Origin: JAIEPW01 sp964471915
Lineage (GTDB): Bacteria; Acidobacteriota; Terriglobia; Bryobacterales; Bryobacteraceae
Length of the DNA stretch: 64,000 nucleotides
NCBI GenBank assembly: GCA_964471915.1
Contig: CAYYID010000003.1
Coordinates: forward strand, 1-64,000
Direction: 5' to 3'
Positions 35,481 through 43,358 of the stretch are shown piece after piece. Both the position numbers and the translations under genes were made by a program. Positions within the stretch are counted from its first letter, which is position 1. Each line of letters opens with the position of its first letter. The notes below the pieces were generated by a model. The model saw only the letters and a program-made list of their open reading frames with translations. It ran no database searches and had not been told where the DNA came from.

Positions 35481-36470
35481 GTGCTCAGTTACCTCGTGGC
35501 GGTCGCTGTCACCGCCGCCGCCTACGCCTTCCACTACCTCCCGTTTCCGCCGTTTCTCGTGGACGGCCGCCGCCCCATTTCCGCCGCCATCCTCGCCATC
35601 GTGCTCGGCGTACTGGTCCGCAACCTGTTCTCGCTTCCCCGTAGCGTCCAGGTGGCCTCCAAGCAGGTCGCCAAGAAGACGCTGCCGCTCACCGTGGTGC
35701 TGCTGGGCGCGAGCCTGAGCTTCAAGAACATCGCCGATATCGGCGCCGCCACGCTCGGCATCATCGTCGCCGTGGTGCTCGCCGCGCTGGCCGTCGCCTG
35801 GATTGCCGGCCGCGCGCTGGGAGTCTCGCCGGAGACAGCCCTTTTGCTCGGCGCCGGCACCGCCATCTGCGGCAATTCCGCCATTGCCGCCACTGCGCCG
35901 CTCCTCGACGCGCAAGAAGAAGACCTGTTCCTCTCGATCGGCGTCATCAACCTGCTCGGGCTCCTGGCAATGCTCGGGTTGCCCTTTGCCGGCACCGCCC
36001 TCGGGATGCGCGAAGCGGACTTCGGCGTCTGGGCCGGCGCCACTATCCATGCCGTTCCCCAGGCCATCGCCGGTGGCTTCGCCTTCAGCGCCAAGGCCGG
36101 AGCCGTCGCCACGCTCACCAAACTGGTCCGCGTCGGCATGCTGGCGCCGCTCGTCTTGTGCCTGTCGCTCGCCACGGCCAGCCGCCGCCGCGGCGGCGGC
36201 AAAGTCGACTACAAGAACCTCATCCCGCTCTTTCTGTGGGGATTTCTCGCTATCTTTCTGCTGAACAGCCTCGGGTGGCTGCCCGCCCTGGCCGCGAAGT
36301 GGATGACCGAAGCCGGCAACCTCGCGCTCGCGTTAGCCATGGCCGCCGTCGGCCTGGACGTCAGCCTGGGGACCCTGGTCAAAGTCGGCGGCAAAGCCGT
36401 CGCCGTCGGTTTGACCTCGTGGGTCGCCATGGCCCTCGCCGCCCTCGGCCTGATCAAGGTGCTGCTATGA
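35481..36470 (+). CDS. YeiH/UPF0324 family putative sulfate exporter
   Basis: This 329-aa membrane protein has about ten hydrophobic helices and the family core LLLGAGTAICGNSAIAATAP and WAGATIHAVPQAIAGGFAFS. The family is annotated as putative sulfate exporters, but transport has rarely been proven. It starts at GTG with TGAGG five bases upstream. The hairpin-rich segment immediately before it could be a leader if transcription begins upstream of 35259. Confidence 0.88.
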   Translation: MLSYLVAVAVTAAAYAFHYLPFPPFLVDGRRPISAAILAIVLGVLVRNLFSLPRSVQVASKQVAKKTLPLTVVLLGASLSFKNIADIGAATLGIIVAVVLAALAVAWIAGRALGVSPETALLLGAGTAICGNSAIAATAPLLDAQEEDLFLSIGVINLLGLLAMLGLPFAGTALGMREADFGVWAGATIHAVPQAIAGGFAFSAKAGAVATLTKLVRVGMLAPLVLCLSLATASRRRGGGKVDYKNLIPLFLWGFLAIFLLNSLGWLPALAAKWMTEAGNLALALAMAAVGLDVSLGTLVKVGGKAVAVGLTSWVAMALAALGLIKVLL

Positions 36471-36524
36471 ACCTGCTGCCATTAGGTACTTGCCAAAGGG
36501 CGAAGAATAGGCGAAACTAGATTT

Positions 36525-36546
36525 CTTGAGAATCCCCCGACTCAAG
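36525..36546. promoter_or_regulatory. Inverted repeat upstream of recA
   Basis: CTTGAG, ten bases, CTCAAG forms a perfect dyad about 30 bp before the recA ATG, upstream of a -10-like TATAGA (36553-36558). Its place over the -35 region suggests an operator. It does not match the well-known LexA boxes of enterobacteria, Bacillus or alphaproteobacteria. Confidence 0.4.
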
Positions 36547-36575
36547 CCGGACTATAGAACAGGACACCAACCCCC

Positions 36576-37646
36576 ATGGACGAAAAAGAACGGCAACGGG
36601 CGCTAACCGCGACCCTCGGACAAATCGAGAAGCAGTTCGGCAAAGGCTCCATCCTGCGCCTCGGCTCGCGCGAAGCGGTCAGCCAGATTCCCTCCATCTC
36701 CACCGGATCCATTTCCGTCGACTATGCGCTCGGGATCGGCGGCTTCCCCCGGGGCAGGATCTCCGAGATCTTCGGGCCGGAATCTTCGGGCAAGACCACG
36801 ATCGCCTTGCAGGTCGTGGCGGAAGCGCAGCGCGCGGGAGGCGTCGCCGCCTTCATCGACGTCGAGCACGCGCTCGATCCCAACTACGCCCGCAAGCTGG
36901 GCGTGGATGTCGACAATCTGCTGGTGTCGCAACCGGACTACGGCGAGCAGGCGCTGGAGATTACGAACGCGCTGATTACGTCGGGCTCCATCGACGTCTT
37001 GGTGCTCGACTCCGTGGCGGCGCTGGTGCCGAAGGCCGAACTCGACGGCGAGATGGGCGACAGCTTCGTCGGGGTCCACGCGCGGCTGATGTCCCAGGCC
37101 ATGCGCAAGCTCACCGGCATTGTTTCGCGGTCCAACACCTGCCTGATTTTCATCAACCAGATCCGCGAAAAGATCGGCGTGATGTTCGGCAGCCCGGAAA
37201 CCACCACCGGCGGCCGCGCGCTGAAGTTCTACTCGAGCGTCCGCGCCGATATCCGCCGCATCGCCGCCCTGAAGGAGGGTGACGTGGTGATCGGCAACCG
37301 CACCAAGGTCAAGATCGTTAAGAACAAAGTCGCGTCGCCGTTCCGGGAGGCCGAATTCGACATCCTGTACGGCGAGGGCATTTCACGGGAAGGCGACTTG
37401 ATCGACCTCGGCGCGGCCCACAACCTGATCGAGAAATCCGGATCCTGGTACAGCTATAAGGGCGAACGGATCGGCCAGGGCCGCGAGAACGCCCGGCAAT
37501 TCCTGAAAGACAACCCGGATATGCGCCAAAAAGTGGACCTGGAACTCCGCAAGGCCCTCGGATTGCTTGCCGAGACGGCCGCGGCGGCCAGCGCGGCGCC
37601 GGCCGCCGGTCCCGTGCCGGTTACCGCGGCGCGGTCCCGAGCGTAG
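36576..37646 (+). CDS. recA: Recombinase RecA
   Basis: This 356-aa RecA is the strand-exchange ATPase for homologous recombination and SOS activation. Walker A GPESSGKT is at residues 67-74, and VLDSVAALVPKAEL and FINQIREKIGVMFGSPETTT are near-perfect family signatures. The C-terminus is alanine/proline-rich and variable, as usual. It stands alone, with no recX detected downstream. The upstream 105 bp carries the inverted repeat at 36525-36546. Confidence 0.98.
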   Translation: MDEKERQRALTATLGQIEKQFGKGSILRLGSREAVSQIPSISTGSISVDYALGIGGFPRGRISEIFGPESSGKTTIALQVVAEAQRAGGVAAFIDVEHALDPNYARKLGVDVDNLLVSQPDYGEQALEITNALITSGSIDVLVLDSVAALVPKAELDGEMGDSFVGVHARLMSQAMRKLTGIVSRSNTCLIFINQIREKIGVMFGSPETTTGGRALKFYSSVRADIRRIAALKEGDVVIGNRTKVKIVKNKVASPFREAEFDILYGEGISREGDLIDLGAAHNLIEKSGSWYSYKGERIGQGRENARQFLKDNPDMRQKVDLELRKALGLLAETAAAASAAPAAGPVPVTAARSRA

Positions 37647-37704
37647 AGTCATTAGAGAATCGTTCGCACCCTCCGTTGCGCTATAGTGATCGGCGGCGCA
37701 CGCG

Positions 37705-38625
37705 ATGGAAACTGAGGTTCAGCCCCCCCCGAGGGTATCCGTTCTACTTTTGTCTCGAAATCAGGGACCCGCTCTCAAGCGCGCCATTCAGGCGCTCGAA
37801 CAGGCGAAGAACCGGCCGGAACTGCAACTGATCGCGCTCGACTGCGGCTCCACGGACGACAGCGGCCGCATTGACCACGAGTTCCCGGAGGTCACCGTAC
37901 TCCGGATGCCCAAGCATTTCGGGGCGACGCGAGCCTACAACGTCGGAATTCGCACCGCGGTGGGCGAATTCCTCCTGTTTCTCGACCCGCAAATCGAACT
38001 CGCCCCGGACGACATCACGCATATGCTCGGACGGTTCGACACGGAACCCGAGACCGGCGGCGTGTGCCTGCTGGTGAAGTCCGCCGACGGCAAGGTGATC
38101 AGCCGGGTCTCCACGCTGCCCGGACCGGGAGAGCTCAGCGAGGCCGTCCGGAATGGCGGATTGCCTGCGGCCTTCGACCAGTTCGACGCGGAGGCCGTGA
38201 CCGTCGAGTATCCCGGCTGGCAGGCCCTGATGGTGCGCAAGCAGTTCGTGGCGGCGCTCAATTTCCTGGACGCCCGCTTCGGTCACTACGGCGCCGATCT
38301 CGACCTGGCCGCACAACTCCGCCGTAGCGGCAAGAAGATCCGCATGCTCACCAAGGCGGGAGCCACCTGGCGCGCCCTGGACCAGGAAACCGCCGTCACC
38401 GCCGCCGAACGGGGCCTGCTGGCGGCGGACCACGCCCTCGGCGTCGTGGCCTTTGTCGCCAAGTACCACGGCGCGCTGGCGGGGTTCCGCATGCGCGTCG
38501 CGCTGGTGTTCTGGTCGCTCGGCCGGTTCCTCGGCAGCGTGCTCAAGGCGAAGGACATCAGCTTCGAGTACAACCGCTTTCAGTCGATCCTCTCCGGGCA
38601 GAAGATCGACGGCACGCAGTCGTGA
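37705..38625 (+). CDS. Glycosyltransferase family 2
   Basis: This 306-aa GT-A fold enzyme opens with PRVSVLLLSRNQGPALKRAI and has the nucleotide-binding LIALDCGSTDDSG and a DxD-like FLDPQIELAPDD. It ends with a weakly hydrophobic C-terminal segment. It transfers a sugar from a nucleotide donor; the acceptor is unknown. The classical DXD is not strictly kept (LDPQ), so metal use or activity may differ. Its stop overlaps the start of the next gene. Confidence 0.82.
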   Translation: METEVQPPPRVSVLLLSRNQGPALKRAIQALEQAKNRPELQLIALDCGSTDDSGRIDHEFPEVTVLRMPKHFGATRAYNVGIRTAVGEFLLFLDPQIELAPDDITHMLGRFDTEPETGGVCLLVKSADGKVISRVSTLPGPGELSEAVRNGGLPAAFDQFDAEAVTVEYPGWQALMVRKQFVAALNFLDARFGHYGADLDLAAQLRRSGKKIRMLTKAGATWRALDQETAVTAAERGLLAADHALGVVAFVAKYHGALAGFRMRVALVFWSLGRFLGSVLKAKDISFEYNRFQSILSGQKIDGTQS

Positions 38626-39461
38626 ACCTCTCCGCCCTCCTCATCTGCTGCCTCCTGTCCGGAGACTTCCGCTATGCCCGGCACTATGTCAAGGGCGAGG
38701 TCACCCGCTACGAACTGCGCTCATTTTATCAGGACCAGCCGGAGAAAGCCGATTCCGCAATCGTCGAACTGCGCTCCGCCAAGCTAGGGAAGTACCGCGG
38801 GGAGACGGTGCACTGGATCCGTTACCTCACCCCGCAAGGAATGGAACGCCCCACCGCAATCCCGCCGTATTCCATCAGCCTGGACCGCCGTGCGCCGGCG
38901 GCGCCCCTGCCCCGGGTCAGCGATCCCGCGTTGCTGGGTTTCGTTGGGGATCTCCACACGTTCCTGCTCCTCTTGCGCCCCGAGGGCGGGATCGACCGCC
39001 TGCGGCGGGTGCGGGACGCCTTCGAATCACCCGAGCCGTTGACCGGTGACTGGTCCGGCGGCGACACCACGCTCGTCGGCCAGGACCGTCTGATCCTCTC
39101 GTCGCGGCTGACGGCGCTGAACCGCGAGACGTTCTTGATAGGCGCGACCTTCAGCCAGCCATGGCGCGGCCCACGTCTGCGGATGCACGCTCCCTTCATG
39201 GAGGATTCCGTGTGCAGCCTTCCCAACAACTTCCAGATGATTCGGAGGCAGGGCGCCGGTTTCGTGGTCATCTGGGGGTGCGAGAGCTTCTCGGTTTCTT
39301 TGACTGCGGAGCGCCGGTCCGGGCGGATTCGCAAAGCTCGCATGGAGAACACCCTGGGATGGAAGCTGCGCTTCTGCCGCGACAAGCAACTTCAATCCTG
39401 TCAACCGCTTCCGGACACCAACCGGGTGCGTGTCGTAGAACTGCATCAGGTTTTCCCCTGA
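38622..39461 (+). CDS. Hypothetical exported protein
   Basis: This 279-aa protein has a hydrophobic N-terminus (NLSALLICCLLSGDF) that may be a signal peptide. The body is soluble and mixed alpha/beta, with cysteines at SVCSLP, IWGCES, RFCRDK and LQSCQP that could form disulfides. It was not recognised. The GTG start overlaps the glycosyltransferase stop, implying co-translation. Confidence 0.6.
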   Translation: MNLSALLICCLLSGDFRYARHYVKGEVTRYELRSFYQDQPEKADSAIVELRSAKLGKYRGETVHWIRYLTPQGMERPTAIPPYSISLDRRAPAAPLPRVSDPALLGFVGDLHTFLLLLRPEGGIDRLRRVRDAFESPEPLTGDWSGGDTTLVGQDRLILSSRLTALNRETFLIGATFSQPWRGPRLRMHAPFMEDSVCSLPNNFQMIRRQGAGFVVIWGCESFSVSLTAERRSGRIRKARMENTLGWKLRFCRDKQLQSCQPLPDTNRVRVVELHQVFP

Positions 39462-39480
39462 AGACCCTAACTTTTTTCCC

Positions 39481-40029
39481 ATGCGGAACCGATTAAGACA
39501 GGCAGGTATGCAACAGGTGCAACTCGACGGGATGATGTGGATGCTTTTGCCGGTTTTCGTGGCCGCCGGCTCGGCGCTGCTCAGCTACTTCGTGATGCAG
39601 GCGCGCATGGAAGTCGCGCTGGCCAAAGAGCGCGAATCGCTGGCCGAGGCCCGAGCGGTGATCAACTCGCATAAGATCACCCTCGAAGAGAAGATCAAGT
39701 CCACTGAGGAAGCAACGCGCCGCAAGGCCTTCGACGACTTCATGCAGGACTTCCGCGTTGAGGAGCGCAGCTACGTGCGCGAAACCAAGTCCCTCTTTGG
39801 CGGCAAAAAGTCGATGGTGATGCAGGAACGCCTGTTCTTCCGCAACCTGCCCCTCTCGAACTGGGTGGAGCACGAACTCCTGGTTGAAGACGGAACGGAT
39901 CCCCAGCAGATCGCCAAAGGCGCCTCGGTGTTCAACTCCTCGAAAAGCCTCGGGGGCGAGAACGCCGGCCTCGCGGGGCTGATGGCGCACGTGAACAGCA
40001 CAGCCACGCAGCTCGCGCCGCGGGGCTGA
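39481..40029 (+). CDS. Membrane-anchored coiled-coil protein, function unknown
   Basis: This 182-aa protein has one N-terminal membrane helix (MMWMLLPVFVAAGSALLSYF), then a coiled-coil segment (about 43-85, E/A/K-rich), then a small C-terminal domain containing ETKSLFGGKKSMVMQERLFF and LPLSNWVEHELLV. The frame is convincing but the family was not recognised. It is 19 bp after the previous gene, so probably co-transcribed. Confidence 0.6.
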   Translation: MRNRLRQAGMQQVQLDGMMWMLLPVFVAAGSALLSYFVMQARMEVALAKERESLAEARAVINSHKITLEEKIKSTEEATRRKAFDDFMQDFRVEERSYVRETKSLFGGKKSMVMQERLFFRNLPLSNWVEHELLVEDGTDPQQIAKGASVFNSSKSLGGENAGLAGLMAHVNSTATQLAPRG

Positions 40030-40035
40030 GCCGGG

Positions 40036-40398
40036 CTATTTGCCCCAGATCAGCCAGCGGAGCGACATCACCAGCAGGAACAACGCGTAGGCTCGTTTTG
40101 CCGTAGCGGGATCGAGCGAGATCATGAGCCGCGGTCCGAAGTAGTTTCCCACGAACAGCCCGATGGCAATCAGCCCGGCGGCCCACAGGTTCACATACCC
40201 CTCGCGGTAATACTCGATGGCGGCCAAGAGCGTCGCCGGCGGCACCTGCGCCGCGGAACTGGTCCCGATTGCCTCCAACTGCTTGAAACTAAAAAGGTAC
40301 AGCAGCGCGGGGACGATCACCAGCCCGCCCCCGATGCCGAACATGCCCCCGATGATGCCTGCCACCAGTCCAAGCGCAAGAAAACCCGCGACTTTCAT
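40036..40398 (-). CDS. Half-length TauE/SafE (TSUP) family permease
   Basis: This 120-aa protein has about four hydrophobic helices and the TSUP opening GLVAGIIGGMFGIGGGLVIV. Full TauE/SafE proteins (about 250 aa) carry two such halves, so this is a half-size form that would need to dimerise. Half-size members are known in many bacteria, so this is not necessarily a truncation. Sulfite or organosulfonate export is the family guess. Confidence 0.78.
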   Translation of the reverse strand: MKVAGFLALGLVAGIIGGMFGIGGGLVIVPALLYLFSFKQLEAIGTSSAAQVPPATLLAAIEYYREGYVNLWAAGLIAIGLFVGNYFGPRLMISLDPATAKRAYALFLLVMSLRWLIWGK

Positions 40399-40467
40399 GA
40401 TTTCCCGAGTCTAACATGGGTGTCCCTAAGTAACCCCCGGCGCGACTTTTTCCGTCCGACAGGTATC

Positions 40468-41052
40468 ATGGTCTCAGTGGCGGGATCCGTGCTGGCCAAA
40501 GCCGAGGAGGTGTCCCTGGTCCGGGACTTCGGTGCCTGGATGACCGCCGAGCAGCGGCGCGTCTACCATCTCTGCTACCGGTTTCTGCGGGACCGGGAAG
40601 AGGCGGATTCGGCCACCCAGGACGTCTTTCTCAAAGCTTTTCAAGCACTTAAGAAAGACGGCAAGGAAATCGACGACCTGACGAAGTGGGTGACCCGCAT
40701 AGCCGTCAACACCTGCCTGGATCGGCTGCGGTCGCGCAAGTGGCAGTTCTGGCGGCGGCGTCCGGAGCCCGAGGACGAAAGCCGCATCCTCGGCGAGACG
40801 GTGACCCGGCAACCCGACGCGGAGCGTCTCTCGTATGCCCGCCAAGTGAATGAGCGGCTGCTGGTGGCCCTCGACCGGCTTTCGGCGCGGCAACGGGCGG
40901 TGTTCACGCTGCGCCACTTCGAGGACCTCAGCCTGGACGAGATCGCGGCCACCTTGGGGCTGGACGTCGGTACGGTGAAGGCACACATGTTCCGGGCAGT
41001 GGCGAAACTACGGACGGAATTGCAGGATTTGTACACGGCGAGGCGAGGGTAA
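40468..41052 (+). CDS. ECF-type RNA polymerase sigma factor
   Basis: This 194-aa sigma-70 factor has region 2 (RVYHLCYRFLRDREEADSAT, QDVFLKAF) and region 4 (LSARQRAVFTLRHFEDLSLD, EIAATLGLDVGTVKAHMFRA). An earlier GTG at 40420 is possible, but the segment before 40468 looks like promoter DNA. Two codons after its stop the membrane protein gene begins, so it is probably controlled by that protein as an anti-sigma factor, and responds to an envelope signal. Confidence 0.92.
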   Translation: MVSVAGSVLAKAEEVSLVRDFGAWMTAEQRRVYHLCYRFLRDREEADSATQDVFLKAFQALKKDGKEIDDLTKWVTRIAVNTCLDRLRSRKWQFWRRRPEPEDESRILGETVTRQPDAERLSYARQVNERLLVALDRLSARQRAVFTLRHFEDLSLDEIAATLGLDVGTVKAHMFRAVAKLRTELQDLYTARRG

Positions 41053-41054
41053 CC

Positions 41055-41471
41055 ATGGAACGGCGGAGTTGGACGGAACAGGATCTGATCGACCGGCTGT
41101 ACGGGATCGAAACGGCGCCGCCGGAAGTGACGGCGGCTTGGGAGGCCACGCCGGAATACCGCGCGGCGTGGGAACGGGTGCAGGTCCAGCACGCGAGCAA
41201 GCCCGGGGTTCCGGAGCCGGATTGGGCGGCGCAACGGCGCCGGATCTACGAGCGGCTGGAGCACCCATCGGTAAGCTGGACCAAGTGGCTTAGCGCCGGG
41301 CTGGCCACGGCGGCCCTGGCCGGGGTGTTGTTCGTGAACCGCCCGGGCCTCGCCCCGGTGGTCCCGGAGGAGATCTCGGACACGCAACTGTTCCAGGAGA
41401 TGGCGGCAATTGAACAGACGGCCGAGCCGCGGGCCGCGGCGCCGGTGAAGGAGCTGTTCCACTCGAACTGA
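41055..41471 (+). CDS. Putative anti-sigma factor, single-pass membrane protein
   Basis: This 138-aa protein has a charged cytoplasmic N-terminus (1-75), one membrane helix (LSAGLATAALAGVLFV, about 80-95) and a short periplasmic tail. This layout, and its position directly after the ECF sigma gene, is typical of anti-sigma factors. There is no zinc-type HxxxCxxC motif. It overlaps the next gene by one base (TGATG). Confidence 0.7.
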   Translation: MERRSWTEQDLIDRLYGIETAPPEVTAAWEATPEYRAAWERVQVQHASKPGVPEPDWAAQRRRIYERLEHPSVSWTKWLSAGLATAALAGVLFVNRPGLAPVVPEEISDTQLFQEMAAIEQTAEPRAAAPVKELFHSN

Positions 41472-41920
41472 TGCTGCGACTGCTTCTTTTCGTATTGCTG
41501 GCCCCGACGGCGCTGCTCGCGCAGTTGCCCCGCAACATGTACGCCTGGTGGGACTCACCGGTCGCCAAGGACCTGAACCTCACCGACGCGCAGACGCGGC
41601 AGATCCGGCAGACCGTTCGCGAGTACCGGAAGCGGCTGATCGACGCCCGGGCCGACATGGAGAAGGCGGAAATCGACCTCGAGGATATCTTCAACGAGGA
41701 TTCCGTCGATCAGCGGCGCGGCCAGGAAGCCGTGGAGCGGCTGGCCACCTCGCGGGCCGAACTGACCAAAGCGATGTCGGAGATGTCGCTGCGGCTGCGC
41801 GCGATCCTGTCGGTGGACCAATGGAACGAGTTGCAGAAGCGCCGGCCGGCCCGGCCGAACCAGAACCCGCCGCGGGTTCCGAATCCGGGACCGGCAGCCA
41901 GCAAACCTGCGCAGCCGTAG
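41471..41920 (+). CDS. Periplasmic Spy/CpxP/ZraP-like protein
   Basis: This 149-aa exported protein has a signal peptide (LRLLLFVLLAPTALLAQ) followed by helices containing LNLTDAQTRQIRQTVREYRK and LRAILSVDQWNELQKRR. This is the LTxxQ...LTxxQ pattern of the Spy/CpxP group in degenerate form, followed by a proline-rich tail. Such proteins act as periplasmic chaperones or metal/stress sensors. It is the third gene of the sigma/anti-sigma operon and may modulate sensing. Confidence 0.72.
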   Translation: MLRLLLFVLLAPTALLAQLPRNMYAWWDSPVAKDLNLTDAQTRQIRQTVREYRKRLIDARADMEKAEIDLEDIFNEDSVDQRRGQEAVERLATSRAELTKAMSEMSLRLRAILSVDQWNELQKRRPARPNQNPPRVPNPGPAASKPAQP

Positions 41921-41981
41921 TGTCTCGGCTGTAGAAAAAGGTGCAGCAAATCGCACCTGTGGCCGATAGACCCCTAAGGGC

Positions 41982-43355
41982 ATGCTCGACCACGAAGCTT
42001 TTGCAGCGCGGCAACTTACCGACATCCGCTCGCAGGTACATCTGGACCTGGCCCGGCGGGCGCAAGCCGGTATTTGGGCATATCCGGTCCTCGCGGCGGT
42101 GCTGGGGTTCCTGACCCCGCTATCGCAGGACCACCCCTGGCTGATGGGCGTCCTGGCGCTGACGACGATCGGAGCCAGCGTGTGGCGCTACATTCTGATC
42201 CGCCGCAAGAACCGGTGGTTCACCGGACGGGCGGCGTTATGGCGCCGGCTATTTGCCGCCGGCATCATCGCCAACGGAGCTGCCTGGGGCGTATTCGCGG
42301 CGGCGGTCTACGACCGCGTGGGGGCCGGCAGCGATCCCTTCTACAGCGTTACGTTGTGCCTGCTCGGGATCTGCGTGGGCAGCCTTACCGTCCTGGCGCC
42401 CGCGATCGCGATTCTGCGGGGCTTCTTCGTGGCGATCGTCGTACCGTTCGTGGGCGCGCACCTGTTTCTGGGGTCACGGCCGGCCTATAGCGCGACGCTG
42501 ATCTCCGTGGTGTTCGCGGCGTTCCTGTGGCGGCAGGCGACGGTGCACGGCAAGGCGTACTGGAAGTCGCTCTGGGACAACGAACTGCTGCGGGCCCGGG
42601 CGGAGGAACTGCGCGCCGCCAAAGCGGCCGCGGAGCAGGCCAGCCGCACCAAGAGCGAGTTCGTGGCGAACATGAGCCACGAGATCCGGACCCCGATGAA
42701 CGGCATCCTGGGCATGACCAGCGTGGCGCTGGACGCCGAGGTGACTCCGGAGGTCCGCGAGTGCCTGGAGACGGTGAAGTTCTCGGCCGATTCCCTGCTT
42801 AATCTCCTGAACGACCTCCTGGACTTCTCGAAAATCGAGGCCGGCAAGCTGGAGTTCGAGACGGTGCGATTCGGCGTCCACGAGGTCGTGGAACAGGCCC
42901 TGCGGACCGTGGCCCCGGCCGCGGCCGAAAAGGGGCTGCAACTGCGTCCGGAGATCGACCCGGAGGTGCCGGCGGCGGTGCTCGGGGATCCGCTGCGGCT
43001 GCGGCAGGTGTTGGTGAATCTGGCAGGCAACGCGGTGAAATTCACCCCGGCCGGCGAGGTCCGGATCCAGGTGAGCGAAGACGGGGATCAGGGCGTGCTG
43101 CGGTTCGCCGTCCACGATACCGGCGTCGGGATCCCGCCGGAGCAGCGCGAGCGCATCTTCGATGCCTTCGCGCAGGCCGACGGGTCCATCACGCGGAAGT
43201 TCGGCGGCACCGGGCTCGGGTTGACGATCTCAACGCGGTTGATCGAGCGGATGGGCGGGCGGATCTGGCTCGAAAGCGAAGTGGGCAAAGGGACGACGTT
43301 CTATTTCACGGCGCGGTTGGAACCGGCGGCGCCGGAGCTGGAACTCGCGTCGTAG
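41982..43355 (+). CDS. Membrane sensor histidine kinase
   Basis: This 457-aa kinase has about six membrane helices (30-185) with no obvious large sensor domain. A HisKA domain with phospho-acceptor H233 in FVANMSHEIRTPMNGILG follows, then a HATPase_c domain with the N box (VNLAGNAVKF), G1 (FAVHDTGVGIP) and G2 (GGTGLGLTIS). No response regulator or receiver domain is nearby, so it is an orphan kinase. It is convergent with the following gene, only 3 bp apart. Confidence 0.92.
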   Translation: MLDHEAFAARQLTDIRSQVHLDLARRAQAGIWAYPVLAAVLGFLTPLSQDHPWLMGVLALTTIGASVWRYILIRRKNRWFTGRAALWRRLFAAGIIANGAAWGVFAAAVYDRVGAGSDPFYSVTLCLLGICVGSLTVLAPAIAILRGFFVAIVVPFVGAHLFLGSRPAYSATLISVVFAAFLWRQATVHGKAYWKSLWDNELLRARAEELRAAKAAAEQASRTKSEFVANMSHEIRTPMNGILGMTSVALDAEVTPEVRECLETVKFSADSLLNLLNDLLDFSKIEAGKLEFETVRFGVHEVVEQALRTVAPAAAEKGLQLRPEIDPEVPAAVLGDPLRLRQVLVNLAGNAVKFTPAGEVRIQVSEDGDQGVLRFAVHDTGVGIPPEQRERIFDAFAQADGSITRKFGGTGLGLTISTRLIERMGGRIWLESEVGKGTTFYFTARLEPAAPELELAS

Positions 43356-43358
43356 CGC

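Noticed and set aside
40420..40467. Longer N-terminus of the ECF sigma factor from GTG 40420
   Set aside because: The extra 16 residues do not match sigma region 1/2 and no ribosome-binding site precedes that GTG; it is kept only as an alternative.
41942..41985. FliA/sigma-28-type promoter (GCCGATAG) before the histidine kinase
   Set aside because: No TAAA-like -35 at the required distance.
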